Shown piece by piece: positions 1-8,863 of a DNA stretch of 64,000 nt. The stretch's first letter is position 1, and the number at the start of each line of letters is the position of its first letter. The stretch is from an uncultured Paracoccaceae bacterium. Lineage in GTDB: Bacteria > Pseudomonadota > Alphaproteobacteria > Rhodobacterales > Rhodobacteraceae. The position numbers were made by a program, and so were the translations under genes. Under the pieces are notes generated by a model. The model did no database searches and was not told the origin of the DNA. It saw nothing but the letters and a program-made list of their open reading frames with translations. Where the stretch lies: NCBI GenBank assembly GCA_947503965.1, contig CANNFU010000006.1, positions 124,001-188,000 of the forward strand, given 5' to 3'.

Positions 1-323
1 TGAAAAACCAGAATGGCTTTGTCCCCGGCATCCGTCCCGGCAAAAAGACCGAGGAATATCTTGATTATGTGGTAACCCGCATTCTGGTGCTGGGGTCGGG
101 ATATCTGGCGCTTGTGGCTTTGCTGCCCGAGATTATTCGCGCCGAACTGGCCATTCCGTTCTACTTTGGCGGGACGTCGATCCTGATTATTGTGTCGGTG
201 GGTATGGACACCATCCAGCAAATCCAGTCTCATCTGGTGGCACATCAATACGAAGGCCTGATTGAGAAGTCTCAATTACGTGGCAAGCGTAATGGAAAAC
301 GTAAAGGGCCATCGCGTCGATGA
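1..323 (+). CDS. secY: Protein translocase subunit SecY, C-terminal part (5' end outside window)
   Basis: The reading frame is open from the window edge and encodes the last roughly 107 residues of SecY, the membrane channel of the general secretion pathway. The [15 protein letters not shown] stretch followed by two hydrophobic segments and the QIQSHL ... YEGL end matches the conserved SecY C-terminal region (last two transmembrane helices and a basic cytoplasmic tail). The stop overlaps the adk start in an ATGA arrangement. The secY-adk order is the usual end of the spc operon in alphaproteobacteria and implies translational coupling. Confidence 0.95.
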   Translation, partial: KNQNGFVPGIRPGKKTEEYLDYVVTRILVLGSGYLALVALLPEIIRAELAIPFYFGGTSILIIVSVGMDTIQQIQSHLVAHQYEGLIEKSQLRGKRNGKRKGPSRR

Positions 324-964
324 ATATAATACTGCTGGGCCCGCCGGGGGCGGGGAAGGGGACCCAAGCACGCAAGCTTGTGGATGAACGCAACATGGTG
401 CAGCTGAGCACCGGGGACATGCTGCGTGAAGCCCGCCGAAACGGGACAGAAATGGGTAAGAAGGCCGGCGAGATCATGGATCGCGGCGATCTGGTGCCCG
501 ACGAGGTTGTCATCGGGATCATTCGCGAACAGCTTGAAAATGATAACGCGGGCGGAGGCTATATCTTTGACGGATTCCCGCGCACTTTGGCGCAGGCCGA
601 TGCCTTGGGACGTTTGCTGCTGGACATGGGCGAAAATCTGGATGCAGTGATCGAGATGCAGGTTGATGATGATGTCCTTGTCGACCGGATCACGGCCCGC
701 GCGACCTGCAAGGATTGTGGTGAAGTCTATAATGACAACACCAAGCCGATCCCGGCAGACGGTAAGTGCACCAACTGCGGTTCGACCAAGATCGAGCGCC
801 GACCCGATGATAACGAAGACAGCCTGCGTACCCGGCTGATGGCGTACTACAAACAAACCAGCCCGTTGGTGGGCTATTATTATGCCAAGGATGATCTAAA
901 GTCGGTGAATGGTCTGGCCAGCATGGATGATGTGGCCGCGAGCATCGCGAAGGTGCTGGGCTGA
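320..964 (+). CDS. adk: Adenylate kinase, long form with zinc-type lid
   Basis: This 214-residue protein interconverts ATP + AMP and 2 ADP in the cytoplasm. The P-loop GPPGAGKGT is at residues 7-15, and the FDGFPRT motif of the AMP-binding region is near 83-89. The lid carries four cysteines in two C-x2-C pairs (C130, C133, C150, C153), the pattern of zinc-binding adenylate kinases seen in Gram-positives and some proteobacteria, rather than the E. coli lid. It starts inside the secY stop (ATGA overlap), so it is probably co-translated with secY. Length is normal for the family. Confidence 0.97.
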   Translation: MNIILLGPPGAGKGTQARKLVDERNMVQLSTGDMLREARRNGTEMGKKAGEIMDRGDLVPDEVVIGIIREQLENDNAGGGYIFDGFPRTLAQADALGRLLLDMGENLDAVIEMQVDDDVLVDRITARATCKDCGEVYNDNTKPIPADGKCTNCGSTKIERRPDDNEDSLRTRLMAYYKQTSPLVGYYYAKDDLKSVNGLASMDDVAASIAKVLG

Positions 965-970
965 GGGCGC

Positions 971-1018
971 CAATTTTCTAGAAAATTGATCCGCACAGAA
1001 GGATTTTCGAGAAAATCC
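971..1018 (+). repeat. Tandem palindromes (family B) between adk and rpsM
   Basis: Two short palindromes lie 12 bases apart. The first is a perfect 18-base palindrome at 971-988 (caattttct/agaaaattg). The second, at 1001-1018, has an 8-base stem (ggattttc/gaaaatcc) with a 2-base turn. The same design, adjacent AT-rich palindromes with almost no loop, recurs at 41888-41954. There is no U-tract, so a classical terminator is unlikely. It may be a REP-like element or an mRNA 3' stabiliser. Confidence 0.6.
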
Positions 1019-1092
1019 ATACCAATCCCTTTGGCGTATTGACGATAGGTGCTGAGGCTCCTAAGTAACGCCATCTCGAACGAGAATCATTT

Positions 1093-1167
1093 TGTGATCA
1101 AGGGTCGCGCCCATCGATCACAAGAACACCTGATATGACGCAGCCCGGCGCCAGATTGGTCCGGGCT
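1093..1167 (+). promoter_or_regulatory. Structured leader upstream of rpsM
   Basis: The 260-base gap between adk and rpsM ends in a stretch that can fold twice. A 7-base stem tgtgatc/gatcaca pairs 1093-1099 with 1116-1122, and a stem agcccgg/ccgggct pairs 1142-1148 with 1161-1167. Alpha operons are commonly controlled by a ribosomal protein binding a leader RNA upstream of rpsM, so an autoregulatory leader is plausible. No consensus was matched, and the promoter position is unknown. Confidence 0.3.
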
Positions 1168-1224
1168 TCCGTTGTGAAAAAAGGGTCTGGAATGACGGAC
1201 CCGCAACGAAAAGGAATTGCACAC

Positions 1225-1593
1225 GTGGCACGTATCGCCGGCGTAAATATCCCGACTGCAAAGCGGGTTCCTATCGCCCTCACCTACATCACCGGTATTG
1301 GCAACGCCAAAGCTGAAGAAATCTGCGAAGCGGTCAAGATTGACCGCAGCCGTCGCGTCAACGAATTGTCGGACGCCGAAGTGCTGTCTATTCGCGAATA
1401 TATCGACGCGAACCTCACTGTTGAGGGTGATCTGCGTCGTGAAGTCACCATGAACGTCAAGCGTCTGATGGACCTTGGTTGCTACCGTGGCCTGCGCCAC
1501 CGCCGCAACCTGCCTGTGCGCGGGCAGCGGACATCCACAAACGCACGTACGCGCAAGGGTCCTGCAAAGGCCATTGCCGGTAAGAAGAAATAA
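1225..1593 (+). CDS. rpsM: 30S ribosomal protein S13
   Basis: This 122-residue S13 (ARIAGVN N-terminus, ITGIG helix-hairpin-helix turn, [11 protein letters not shown] near the end) sits in the head of the small subunit and contacts tRNA and the 50S subunit. The frame is open further upstream to 1135. The GTG at 1225 is chosen because the protein then begins with the conserved ARIAGVNIP and an AAGGAA Shine-Dalgarno lies 8 bases upstream (1211-1216). It is the first gene of the alpha operon here. The rpsD gene found in many alpha operons is absent, as is usual in alphaproteobacteria. Confidence 0.96.
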   Translation: MARIAGVNIPTAKRVPIALTYITGIGNAKAEEICEAVKIDRSRRVNELSDAEVLSIREYIDANLTVEGDLRREVTMNVKRLMDLGCYRGLRHRRNLPVRGQRTSTNARTRKGPAKAIAGKKK

Positions 1594-1608
1594 GGGAGGG
1601 CTTGATCA

Positions 1609-1998
1609 ATGGCACGTGATACAAAACGCACCAAAAAGAAGGTCTCCAAGAACATCGCTGCCGGTGTGGCGCATGTGAACTCTTCTTTCAACAACACCAA
1701 AATCCTGATCTCTGACGTGCAGGGCAATGCGATCGCATGGTCGTCTGCTGGCACGATGGGCTTCAAGGGATCGCGGAAATCCACACCCTATGCGGCCCAG
1801 ATGGCTGCAGAAGATGCGGGCAAGAAAGCACAGGACCACGGCGTGAAAACGCTGGAAGTCGAAGTGCAGGGCCCCGGTTCCGGCCGTGAAAGCGCATTGC
1901 GTGCGCTGGCTGCTGTTGGTTTCAACATCACGTCGATCCGTGACGTGACCCCAATGGCGCATAACGGCTGCCGCCCACCAAAGCGTCGCCGCGTCTAA
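1609..1998 (+). CDS. rpsK: 30S ribosomal protein S11
   Basis: This 129-residue S11 belongs to the platform of the 30S subunit. Recognisable segments are the basic N-terminus, [22 protein letters not shown] and the C-terminal [12 protein letters not shown]. It follows rpsM by 15 bases with a GGGAGGG-type ribosome site just upstream. Length and composition are normal. Confidence 0.97.
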   Translation: MARDTKRTKKKVSKNIAAGVAHVNSSFNNTKILISDVQGNAIAWSSAGTMGFKGSRKSTPYAAQMAAEDAGKKAQDHGVKTLEVEVQGPGSGRESALRALAAVGFNITSIRDVTPMAHNGCRPPKRRRV

Positions 1999-2012
1999 TT
2001 TATCGAAACGCC

Positions 2013-2044
2013 TTGGGGTCGTGCATGGTTCCGCACGGCCCCAA
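2013..2044 (+). promoter_or_regulatory. Intercistronic hairpin between rpsK and rpoA
   Basis: A 12-base stem with one G-U pair (ttggggtcgtgc with gcacggccccaa) and an 8-base loop stands 15 bases after the rpsK stop. It is followed by a short T-rich stretch rather than a clean T-tract, so it could act as a weak attenuator or processing site that sets the ratio of ribosomal protein to RNA polymerase alpha mRNA. Confidence 0.4.
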
Positions 2045-2109
2045 TCCGTCATTTTAACCTCGGGCGTTTGCCTTTTTGGACATGAAGGCAGACTGGTATG
2101 GAGGGACAT

Positions 2110-3126
2110 ATGATCCACAAAAACTGGGCTGAGTTGATCAAGCCAACTCAATTGGAAGTCAAACCGGGCAACGACCCGATGCGTCAGGCGACTGTTGTCG
2201 CCGAACCGCTGGAGCGTGGCTTTGGTCTGACGCTGGGCAATGCCCTGCGCCGGATCCTGATGTCGTCGCTGCAGGGTGCCGCGATCACTGCCGTGCAGAT
2301 CGACAACGTGCTGCACGAGTTTTCGTCGGTATCTGGTGTGCGCGAAGACGTCACCGACATCGTGCTGAACCTCAAAGGTGTGGCCATCCGCATGGAAGTC
2401 GAAGGGCCCAAGCGCCTGTCGGTCCAGGCCAAAGGCCCTGGCGTCGTGACGGCCGCCGATATCTCCGAGACCGCAGGTATCGAAATCCTGAACAAGGACC
2501 ACGTGATCTGCCACCTCGACGATGGCGCCGATCTGTACATGGAACTGACGGTCAACACCGGTAAGGGCTATGTCGCCGCTGACAAGAACAAGCCGGAAGA
2601 TGCGCCCATCGGCATGATGTCGATCGACGCGATATATTCACCGGTCAAAAAGGTGTCTTATGACGTGCAGCCGACCCGCGAAGGTCAGGTGCTGGATTAT
2701 GACAAGCTGACCATGAAGGTGGAAACCGACGGGTCACTGACCCCTGACGATGCCGTGGCCTATGCCGCCCGCATCCTGCAGGACCAGCTGTCGATCTTCG
2801 TCAACTTCGACGAACCCGAAAGCGCCTCTGCCGGTCAGGACGATGACGGTCTGGAATTCAACCCGCTCCTGCTCAAGAAAGTGGACGAGCTGGAACTGTC
2901 GGTCCGTTCGGCCAACTGCCTCAAGAACGACAACATCGTCTATATCGGCGACCTGATCCAGAAAACCGAAGCAGAAATGCTGCGCACCCCGAACTTTGGC
3001 CGCAAATCCCTGAACGAAATCAAGGAAGTGCTGTCAGGCATGGGTCTGCACCTTGGCATGGATGTCGAAGACTGGCCGCCGGACAATATCGAGGATCTGG
3101 CCAAGAAGTTCGAAGACCAGTTCTGA
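2110..3126 (+). CDS. rpoA: DNA-directed RNA polymerase subunit alpha
   Basis: This 338-residue alpha subunit initiates RNA polymerase assembly. Its C-terminal domain contacts UP elements and activators. The N-terminal dimerisation domain includes [19 protein letters not shown], and the C-terminal domain (about 250-338) has the [16 protein letters not shown] helix-hairpin-helix segment. An in-frame ATG exists at 2098, but the ATG at 2110 is preferred because GGAGGG lies five bases before it and MIHKNW is the usual start of this protein in the group. Confidence 0.97.
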   Translation: MIHKNWAELIKPTQLEVKPGNDPMRQATVVAEPLERGFGLTLGNALRRILMSSLQGAAITAVQIDNVLHEFSSVSGVREDVTDIVLNLKGVAIRMEVEGPKRLSVQAKGPGVVTAADISETAGIEILNKDHVICHLDDGADLYMELTVNTGKGYVAADKNKPEDAPIGMMSIDAIYSPVKKVSYDVQPTREGQVLDYDKLTMKVETDGSLTPDDAVAYAARILQDQLSIFVNFDEPESASAGQDDDGLEFNPLLLKKVDELELSVRSANCLKNDNIVYIGDLIQKTEAEMLRTPNFGRKSLNEIKEVLSGMGLHLGMDVEDWPPDNIEDLAKKFEDQF

Positions 3127-3128
3127 TA

Positions 3129-3183
3129 GATGGGTGCGAGCACCCATCCTACGGTCAATGTAGGATGGGTGATTTCACCCATC
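3129..3183 (+). repeat. Interleaved GATGGGTG/CACCCATC palindromes (family A)
   Basis: Directly after the rpoA stop are two copies of an 8-base stem with a 4-base loop, gatgggtg-N4-cacccatc, at 3129-3148 and 3164-3183. The middle strands also pair as a perfect 12-base stem (cacccatcctac 3141-3152 with gtaggatgggtg 3160-3171). The RNA can therefore fold two ways. The same core followed by cctacgg recurs at 25517-25541, so this is a dispersed element and not a private terminator. Confidence 0.75.
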
Positions 3184-3267
3184 ACCCCCTGGGCAATCCC
3201 GCCCCAATAATACGGCTGGCACGCATCAGACCGTTGGACAAAGTATAAAACCGTAGGAGACATCAAA

Positions 3268-3687
3268 ATGCGTCACGCAAGAGGTTACCGCCGCCTGAAC
3301 CGCACCCACGAACACCGCAAGGCGCTGTTCGCGAACATGGCTGGCTCGCTCATCGAACATGAGCAGATCAAGACAACACTGCCCAAGGCCAAGGAATTGC
3401 GCCGGGTCGTGGAAAAGCTGGTCACACTTGGCAAGCGCGGCGATCTGCACGCGCGCCGTCAGGCCAACGCCCAGCTGAAACAGGACATGCATGTCGCCAA
3501 ACTCTTCGACGTGATCGGCCCACGCTACGCCGAACGTCAGGGCGGCTACATCCGCATCATGAAGGCCGGCTTCCGCTACGGTGACATGGCGCCAATGGCG
3601 ATCATCGAATTCGTCGACCGCGACGTCGACGCCAAAGGCGCCGCCGACAAGGCCCGCATGGAAGAGTACGAAAACGCCGAAGACTAA
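3268..3687 (+). CDS. rplQ: 50S ribosomal protein L17
   Basis: This 139-residue L17 (start [38 protein letters not shown]) lies near the exit tunnel of the large subunit. It has the longer C-terminal tail usual in alphaproteobacteria and an AGGAGA ribosome site. It ends the alpha operon. Its last codons (from about 3634) are repeated in divergent form at 5987-6046, which suggests the gene's 3' end was duplicated or replaced when the downstream patch arrived. Confidence 0.97.
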   Translation: MRHARGYRRLNRTHEHRKALFANMAGSLIEHEQIKTTLPKAKELRRVVEKLVTLGKRGDLHARRQANAQLKQDMHVAKLFDVIGPRYAERQGGYIRIMKAGFRYGDMAPMAIIEFVDRDVDAKGAADKARMEEYENAED

Positions 3688-3707
3688 ACCCGGCGCCAGA
3701 AACACGC

Positions 3708-3740
3708 AAAGCCCCGCACTCACCCGCGGGGCTTTTTGTT
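3708..3740 (+). terminator. Rho-independent terminator after rplQ
   Basis: A perfect 10-base stem (aaagccccgc with gcggggcttt), an 8-base loop and a following T-rich run lie 21 bases after the rplQ stop. This is a strong terminator for the alpha operon. Confidence 0.9.
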
Positions 3741-3854
3741 TTGGGGAGAGGTTGGCAGTGAGCCCATCTTTGTCAATGCGGCGCAACGCGGGAATGACCG
3801 GTTCTAGGAATAAACCGGCTCTGCTCAGTTCACAATGCGAGCGTCGCTTTGTTC

Positions 3855-4880
3855 TCAGGAGCGGATGTTTTTCAGAATACTTGCCATTGCTTGGAAAGCG
3901 GACCCGCCCGTTCCTGCTGAAAAGAAGGTGGTTCCCGACGAGGTATGGTGACGCCATTCAGCCGAGAAGATATCATTGCCCCCATCATGCCAGAACAGCA
4001 GACCGCCATCATCGAGCGGTTCAACGACAAGACCGTACCCATAGAACGTGTCACCTTCGCCCTCATCGATGTGAGGAATCAGCGCTGCAGTCACGTAATC
4101 TTCGCCTACAATTTCTCCATCAAGAAATGCCGCCCAGAACGACAAGAAGCCTTCAGCCGTCGTTACAAGCCCCCCGTTTCCTATAAGGTTCCACCCCGGC
4201 GCAGAGCCACCCCAGCTTGCTTCAGCGACGTGAAGGCGCTGATACCCGGTCAACCAGAGTCTCTTGCTTATCATGGATCGATTTTCATCAAACACCCGCC
4301 CATAGCCGATGGGATCTAAACCCTCCGGGATCACACGCTCAATGAGGTAGCCCTCATAATCCAGACCGCTTTGTAGCTCGATGATGGCTGCGAGTATGGA
4401 ATATCCGGCGTTTGAATAGGAATGAACTGCACCGGATTCGCTATCCAATGGCGCTTCAAGTACGCGTTCAAGGAATGCGGAACGCGACAGCTTTTCTTCG
4501 TCATCGCCTGTCGACTCGATGACACCAGACGTGTGGGTCAGCAGTTGATGAAGGGTTATCTCGGCCTTGTCCCGAGGCACATTCGGCAAAAGCTGAGAAA
4601 GCGTCGTCTGGGTCGTCATGCCCATATCTTCGATAAGATGTAAGACTGCTATGGCTGTCACAGTCTTGGTAATCGATCCAATGTCCACAATCTCGTCGGC
4701 GCCTGCGACCTTGGCGTCAATCCCGCTTTCGACCTCTATTGCGCCAGTGCTGTCGCGTGCGGCGACAATAACTGGATGGTCAGAAGCCATAGCAGCAGCC
4801 AAGATTTCGCGCGTCGCTGTTTCGGCCAGCGCCGGACTAACAAACACAATTGCCGTGACAAACAGAATGAGGGATTTCAT
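3855..4880 (-). CDS. Exported class-C beta-lactamase-like serine hydrolase
   Basis: This 341-residue protein of the beta-lactamase/penicillin-binding-like family has all three active-site motifs: S69-I-T-K72, Y155-S-N157 and H298-D-G-G. A signal peptide ending in SPALA (about 19 residues) sends it to the periplasm. The family includes esterases, D-aminopeptidases and AmpC enzymes. H-x-G in place of K-T-G points to an esterase or peptidase as readily as to antibiotic resistance. The frame extends to 4907, but the ATG at 4880 has a GGAGAA site and begins the signal peptide. It lies in the patch between the two rplQ 3' ends, so it is probably an accessory gene. Confidence 0.85.
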   Translation of the reverse strand: MKSLILFVTAIVFVSPALAETATREILAAAMASDHPVIVAARDSTGAIEVESGIDAKVAGADEIVDIGSITKTVTAIAVLHLIEDMGMTTQTTLSQLLPNVPRDKAEITLHQLLTHTSGVIESTGDDEEKLSRSAFLERVLEAPLDSESGAVHSYSNAGYSILAAIIELQSGLDYEGYLIERVIPEGLDPIGYGRVFDENRSMISKRLWLTGYQRLHVAEASWGGSAPGWNLIGNGGLVTTAEGFLSFWAAFLDGEIVGEDYVTAALIPHIDEGEGDTFYGYGLVVEPLDDGGLLFWHDGGNDIFSAEWRHHTSSGTTFFSAGTGGSAFQAMASILKNIRS

Positions 4881-5172
4881 AGCGGTTCTCCGTAGGTGCT
4901 TGCTCAATCTGATGTGTCACGATGATCAAAACAAGCGCAAAGCGGACATGATCAGATGCCGAAAATGCGACCGCTCTGTCACGCATTGCAGACATTTCTG
5001 TTTACCTGAAATAAGCCGAAACGGCGGCCCAAGATAAGAACGCCCATCGGGACCCGGGTGCAACTCGCTCTGCTTCAGCCTCAGCCATTCCCAACGGTGA
5101 ACCGCAGCCCTGCCGACGACCTGCCAAATACGCCAGAGGCCCACACCCCTTCGCCGAGGGTGCGAGGGGTTA

Positions 5173-5430
5173 ATGAAGCGGCAAAAATGTGCAATTCGTC
5201 ATCTGACACATCGGCCGGGGCAGTCACGGCGGGTGGGTGGCGTTTGTTGCATGGTGGCCCGCTATCGATTGAAAGGTCTCGAATTGGGTCGCTGCGGGCG
5301 GCCCCTTTGCGTCAACCCGCAGGCCCCATGGATCAGATACCCGGTGTTCTGGAACGTCTGGCAGTTTGGCGGCGCAATGCTGGTTGTCGGGCTGTTTTGC
5401 ATGATCAGTGATCTGCACATTATTGGATAG
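5173..5430 (+). CDS. Possible small membrane protein (hypothetical)
   Basis: This 85-residue frame has a Shine-Dalgarno-like GAGGGG just before its ATG, a basic cysteine-containing N-terminal half, and a hydrophobic C-terminal segment (about residues 58-80) that could cross the membrane. I recognise no family. The 290 bases between it and the beta-lactamase-like gene show no other gene. It could be a chance frame inside inserted DNA. An internal ATG near 5251 would leave a 59-residue membrane peptide. Confidence 0.3.
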   Translation: MKRQKCAIRHLTHRPGQSRRVGGVCCMVARYRLKGLELGRCGRPLCVNPQAPWIRYPVFWNVWQFGGAMLVVGLFCMISDLHIIG

Positions 5431-5497
5431 CCCGGGTAGATCGACCGCGCGATCCCAATCGGCCATGCGCCGCGAACTCTCGCACGCTTTTTCCGGT

Positions 5498-5809
5498 CTA
5501 GTCGTCCACCAATTCAAAATCCGGGATTTGCTTCATGTCGGGAAAGATGAATTCCAGCTTTGCCAACCGCTGGGATGCGGTCAGGGCCCCGCTGGGGCTT
5601 TCGGCCGAATATGACAGTCTGATCTTGCCCATCGCAGCTCTTGCCTGCCCTGACGTCACCGACAATGCGTTGTTCAGCATCAGGTAGACCCAGACCCTGA
5701 CAACGTGGTCAGCATCGCGAAAGGCGATCAATTGCGGCGATGCGACTGACACAAGGCTGTCTTCCACCGGGATCACAGCAAAGTCATACTGCGTATTTGT
5801 TGCTGGCAT
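5498..5809 (-). CDS. Hypothetical protein in the rplQ-downstream patch
   Basis: This frame of about 103 residues (from the ATG at 5809) has ordinary amino-acid composition, with alternating hydrophobic strands and an acidic end (FPDMKQIPDFELVDD). It may be a small soluble beta-rich domain or the C-terminal piece of a longer protein. The frame stays open to a TTG at 5896. A TTG three codons before the ATG has a better-spaced AAGGA, so the start is uncertain. I do not recognise the family. It is convergent with the preceding small frame. Confidence 0.5.
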   Translation of the reverse strand: MPATNTQYDFAVIPVEDSLVSVASPQLIAFRDADHVVRVWVYLMLNNALSVTSGQARAAMGKIRLSYSAESPSGALTASQRLAKLEFIFPDMKQIPDFELVDD

Positions 5810-5986
5810 TCGGGACAAGACGTATCCTTTCGGGGTTGATGATGTCGGTGCCGGGTCTGCAATCGGCACGCTGCCCGAACATATCCTGCGCGGCAATGAT
5901 CTTGAACCTGCTCAATCCCCGCGATCCAAAGGTCACCTGATGCCTGATCTGTACAGTTCCCCGATAACGCGCCGCGCCCGCTGGCT

Positions 5987-6046
5987 GAAAAGGGCACCGC
6001 CGACAAGCCCCACGTGGAAGAATACGAAGCGGCTGACGAAGCGTAA
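5987..6046 (+). pseudogene. Remnant of an rplQ 3' end (divergent duplicate)
   Basis: Read in frame, this stretch ends EKGTADKPHVEEYEAADEA-stop, closely matching the end of the intact L17 ([22 protein letters not shown]). By eye 33 of the first 39 aligned bases agree. The frame closes a short way upstream, so it is not a complete gene. It is followed by its own terminator and then by the Do protease, the gene usually found right after rplQ in Rhodobacterales. I read it as the old or the incoming end of rplQ, left when a segment of about 2.3 kb was inserted. Confidence 0.75.
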
Positions 6047-6066
6047 GCACTATCATCTGCTATTCG

Positions 6067-6096
6067 AAAGGCCTCGCATCCACTGCGGGGCCTTTT
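6067..6096 (+). terminator. Terminator behind the rplQ remnant
   Basis: A 12-base stem with one G-U pair (aaaggcctcgca with tgcggggccttt), a 5-base loop and a short T-run lie 21 bases after the remnant's stop. The spacing matches that of the terminator after the intact rplQ (21 bases). This supports the view that gene end and terminator were duplicated together. Confidence 0.8.
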
Positions 6097-6151
6097 GCGT
6101 TTTCGGCGACCTCTTGCATTCGCGACGGCTGCCGAACATATCTGGTGCGTC

Positions 6152-7525
6152 ATGATCCGCACCCTGTTCATATTTCTTTGTCTTTTGATCACGCCCGCCG
6201 CGGCGCAAGAGCGGGTGCCAGAAAGCCAGCTTGAGATCAACCTGACCTTCGCGCCATTGGTGAAAGAGGCCGCACCGGCAGTCGTCAACATCTACGCCCA
6301 GCGCGTCGTGCAGTCGCGCAGCCCGTTCGCTGATGATCCTTTTTTTGGCGGTATGTTCCGGGATTTTAGAACCCGCCCACAGGTGCAGAACTCGCTTGGG
6401 TCTGGTGTCATCCTGTCTGCCGACGGGATTGTCGTGTCGAACTATCACGTTGTTGGGCAAGCCACCGATATCCGTGTGGTGCTGAACGACAGGCGCGAAT
6501 TCGAGGCCGACGTGCTGCTGGGCGATGAAGAGGCTGATTTGGCCATTCTGCAATTGCGCGACGCCGCCGCTATGCCGCATCTGACCTTCCGCGACAGTGA
6601 TACGGTCGAAGTCGGTGAACTGGTGTTGGCGATTGGTAATCCATTTGGTGTGGGCCAGACTGTCAGCAGTGGCATTGTGTCGGGGCTGGCGCGGTCTGGT
6701 ACGGCCAACGGTTCTGGCCGGGGCTATTTCATCCAGACGGATGCGCCGATCAATCCGGGTAATTCCGGCGGTGCGCTGATCGATATCCGGGGGCAGTTGA
6801 TTGGGGTGAACACCTCGATCCTCACCCGCTCGGGTGGGTCGAACGGAATTGGCTTTGCCATCCCTTCAGCACTTGTACAGCAGTTCGTCGAGCAAGCACG
6901 AAAAGGGAATACTGAATTTCAGCGCCCCTGGCTGGGCATATCGGGGCAGGATGTCACCTTTGATCTGGCCGCCGGGTTTGATCTGGCGCGGGCGGGCGGT
7001 GTGGTGATCACGGCGATCCACCCGCAAAGCCCCTTTGCCGCTGCGGGTTTCGCCCCGGGCGATGTCATCCTTAGCGTTGATGATCAGCCGGTGAACACCT
7101 CTGCCGAGATGCTGTTTCGCATGTCGGTCGCAGGCGTGGGGCAGCCGGTGCGCGTGGTCTATCAGCGCGACAATGGAGAGCAGGCGGCAGAGGTCACACT
7201 GATCACCCCGCCTGATGATCCGCCGCGTGCAACCACTGAATTGGGTCGGGCAGAGGTCCTGCCGGGGCTGGTGGTCGCGAATGCGAACCCGGCCCTGATC
7301 GCGGAATTTGATCTGCCGCTTTTTGTGGAAGGGGTGATCGTGCTGGATACCGGACCTTTCGGGCGGCGGGTCGGATTATCGTCCGGTGACGTGATCCGCG
7401 CCATCAACGGGTTTGAAATCACCGCGCCAGATCAGGTTGGCCCCGCAATGCAGGCGGCAGCACCGCGTATCCAGATCACGACCTTGCGGGGCGACAGGCG
7501 CATCACGCTGCGGTTCCGTACCTGA
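6152..7525 (+). CDS. Periplasmic Do/DegP-type serine protease with two PDZ domains
   Basis: This 457-residue protease/chaperone acts on misfolded envelope proteins. A signal peptide (to about residue 19, TPAAAQ) precedes a trypsin-like domain with catalytic H99 (NYHVV), D129 (ADLAIL) and S205 (NPGNSGGAL). Two PDZ domains follow at about 285-370 and 395-455. The frame is open to 6095, but the ATG at 6152 begins the signal peptide. It overlaps rarA by one base. In related genomes this gene follows rplQ directly. Confidence 0.92.
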   Translation: MIRTLFIFLCLLITPAAAQERVPESQLEINLTFAPLVKEAAPAVVNIYAQRVVQSRSPFADDPFFGGMFRDFRTRPQVQNSLGSGVILSADGIVVSNYHVVGQATDIRVVLNDRREFEADVLLGDEEADLAILQLRDAAAMPHLTFRDSDTVEVGELVLAIGNPFGVGQTVSSGIVSGLARSGTANGSGRGYFIQTDAPINPGNSGGALIDIRGQLIGVNTSILTRSGGSNGIGFAIPSALVQQFVEQARKGNTEFQRPWLGISGQDVTFDLAAGFDLARAGGVVITAIHPQSPFAAAGFAPGDVILSVDDQPVNTSAEMLFRMSVAGVGQPVRVVYQRDNGEQAAEVTLITPPDDPPRATTELGRAEVLPGLVVANANPALIAEFDLPLFVEGVIVLDTGPFGRRVGLSSGDVIRAINGFEITAPDQVGPAMQAAAPRIQITTLRGDRRITLRFRT

Positions 7526-8832
7526 TGGCCGATCTGTTTGACACCGCATCTGTTCCCAATAACGCGCCGCGCCCCTTGGCGGACCGATTGCGCCCCGCGA
7601 AACTGGCCGATGTGATCGGGCAAGATCAGGTGCTGGGGCCTGATGCTCCGCTTGGCACCATGCTCGCCTCTGGTTCGCTGTCGTCGCTGATTTTCTGGGG
7701 CCCGCCGGGCGTGGGCAAGACTACGATTGCCCGGTTGCTGGCGGATGAAACCGATCTGCATTTCGTCCAGATCAGCGCGATTTTCACCGGTGTCCCGGAA
7801 CTGCGCAAGGTGTTCGAGGCCGCAAAGATGCGCCGCCAGAACAGTAAGGGCACGCTGCTCTTCGTCGATGAAATCCATCGCTTCAACAAGGCGCAGCAGG
7901 ACGGGTTCCTGCCGCATATGGAGGATGGGACGATTCTGCTGGTGGGCGCGACCACCGAGAATCCGAGCTTTGAGTTGAACGCCGCTGTCCTCAGCCGGGC
8001 GCAGGTTTTTATCCTCAAACGGCTGGATTTGAAGGATCTCGAACTGCTTGCGCAGCGGGCGGAGAAGGAATTGGGCAAGCCCTTGCCGCTGGACGGCCCG
8101 GCGCGCGAGGCGCTGTTGGAGATGGCCGACGGCGACGGCCGCGCCTTGCTCAATCTGATTGAGCAGGTTGCGGCCTGGAAAACCGATGCCAAGCTGACAA
8201 CCGATGATCTGACCAAACGGCTGATGAAGCGGGCGACAAAGTACGACAAATCGGGTGATGAGCATTACAATCTGATCAGCGCCTTACACAAATCGGTGCG
8301 CGGGTCGGACCCGGATGCGGCGCTTTACTGGTTTGCCCGGATGTTGGCGGGGGGCGAGGACCCAAGGTTTCTGGCCCGACGCATCACGCGCATGGCGGTT
8401 GAGGATATCGGGCTGGCCGATCCGCAGGCGCAGGCGGTTTGCCTGCAATCGTGGGAGACGTATGAAAGGCTGGGATCGCCGGAGGGAGAACTCGCCTTGG
8501 CACAAGCCTTGGTTTATCTGGCACTCGCCCCGAAATCGAACGCGACTTATGTGGCTTATAAGGGGGCAGTGAAGGCGGCCAAGCAGACCGGGTCGGAGCC
8601 ACCACCTGCCCATATCCTCAATGCGCCCACCAGCCTGATGAAAGAACAGGGTTTTGGCGCGGGCTATGCCTATGACCATGATGCAGAGGATGGGTTTTCC
8701 GGGCAGAACTATTTTCCGGAAGGCATGAAGCGGGGCGTCTACTATACCCCGGTTGATCGGGGTTTTGAGCGTGAGTTGAAAAAGCGTGTTGATTACTTTG
8801 CGGGCCTGCGTGCCAAGCGCGGCAAGAATTGA
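7525..8832 (+). CDS. rarA: Replication-associated recombination protein A (AAA+ ATPase)
   Basis: This 435-residue RarA/MgsA acts at stalled replication forks together with SSB and RecA. The Walker A GPPGVGKTT is near residues 53-61, Walker B is LLFVDEIHRF, and sensor 1 is GATTENPSF. The C-terminal tetramerisation region (SALHKSVRGSDPDAALYW ... ARRI) is complete. The ATG overlaps the preceding stop by one base, so translation is likely coupled to the protease gene. Confidence 0.95.
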   Translation: MADLFDTASVPNNAPRPLADRLRPAKLADVIGQDQVLGPDAPLGTMLASGSLSSLIFWGPPGVGKTTIARLLADETDLHFVQISAIFTGVPELRKVFEAAKMRRQNSKGTLLFVDEIHRFNKAQQDGFLPHMEDGTILLVGATTENPSFELNAAVLSRAQVFILKRLDLKDLELLAQRAEKELGKPLPLDGPAREALLEMADGDGRALLNLIEQVAAWKTDAKLTTDDLTKRLMKRATKYDKSGDEHYNLISALHKSVRGSDPDAALYWFARMLAGGEDPRFLARRITRMAVEDIGLADPQAQAVCLQSWETYERLGSPEGELALAQALVYLALAPKSNATYVAYKGAVKAAKQTGSEPPPAHILNAPTSLMKEQGFGAGYAYDHDAEDGFSGQNYFPEGMKRGVYYTPVDRGFERELKKRVDYFAGLRAKRGKN

Positions 8833-8863
8833 CATTCGGCCCCGAACCGGCGAAGGCACCCGC

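Noticed and set aside
1135..1224. Upstream extension of rpsM
   Set aside because: S13 proteins begin at the ARIAGVN segment. The GTG at 1225 has a good ribosome site, and the extension overlaps the structured leader.
1606..2514. 302-codon open frame on the minus strand opposite rpsK and rpoA
   Set aside because: It lies fully opposite two essential conserved genes, has no ribosome site and no protein-like pattern. High GC content makes long antisense frames common.
3855..4880. Calling the beta-lactamase-like gene an antibiotic resistance determinant
   Set aside because: The motifs S-x-x-K, Y-S-N and H-D-G-G are shared with many esterases and peptidases of the same family, so resistance cannot be inferred.
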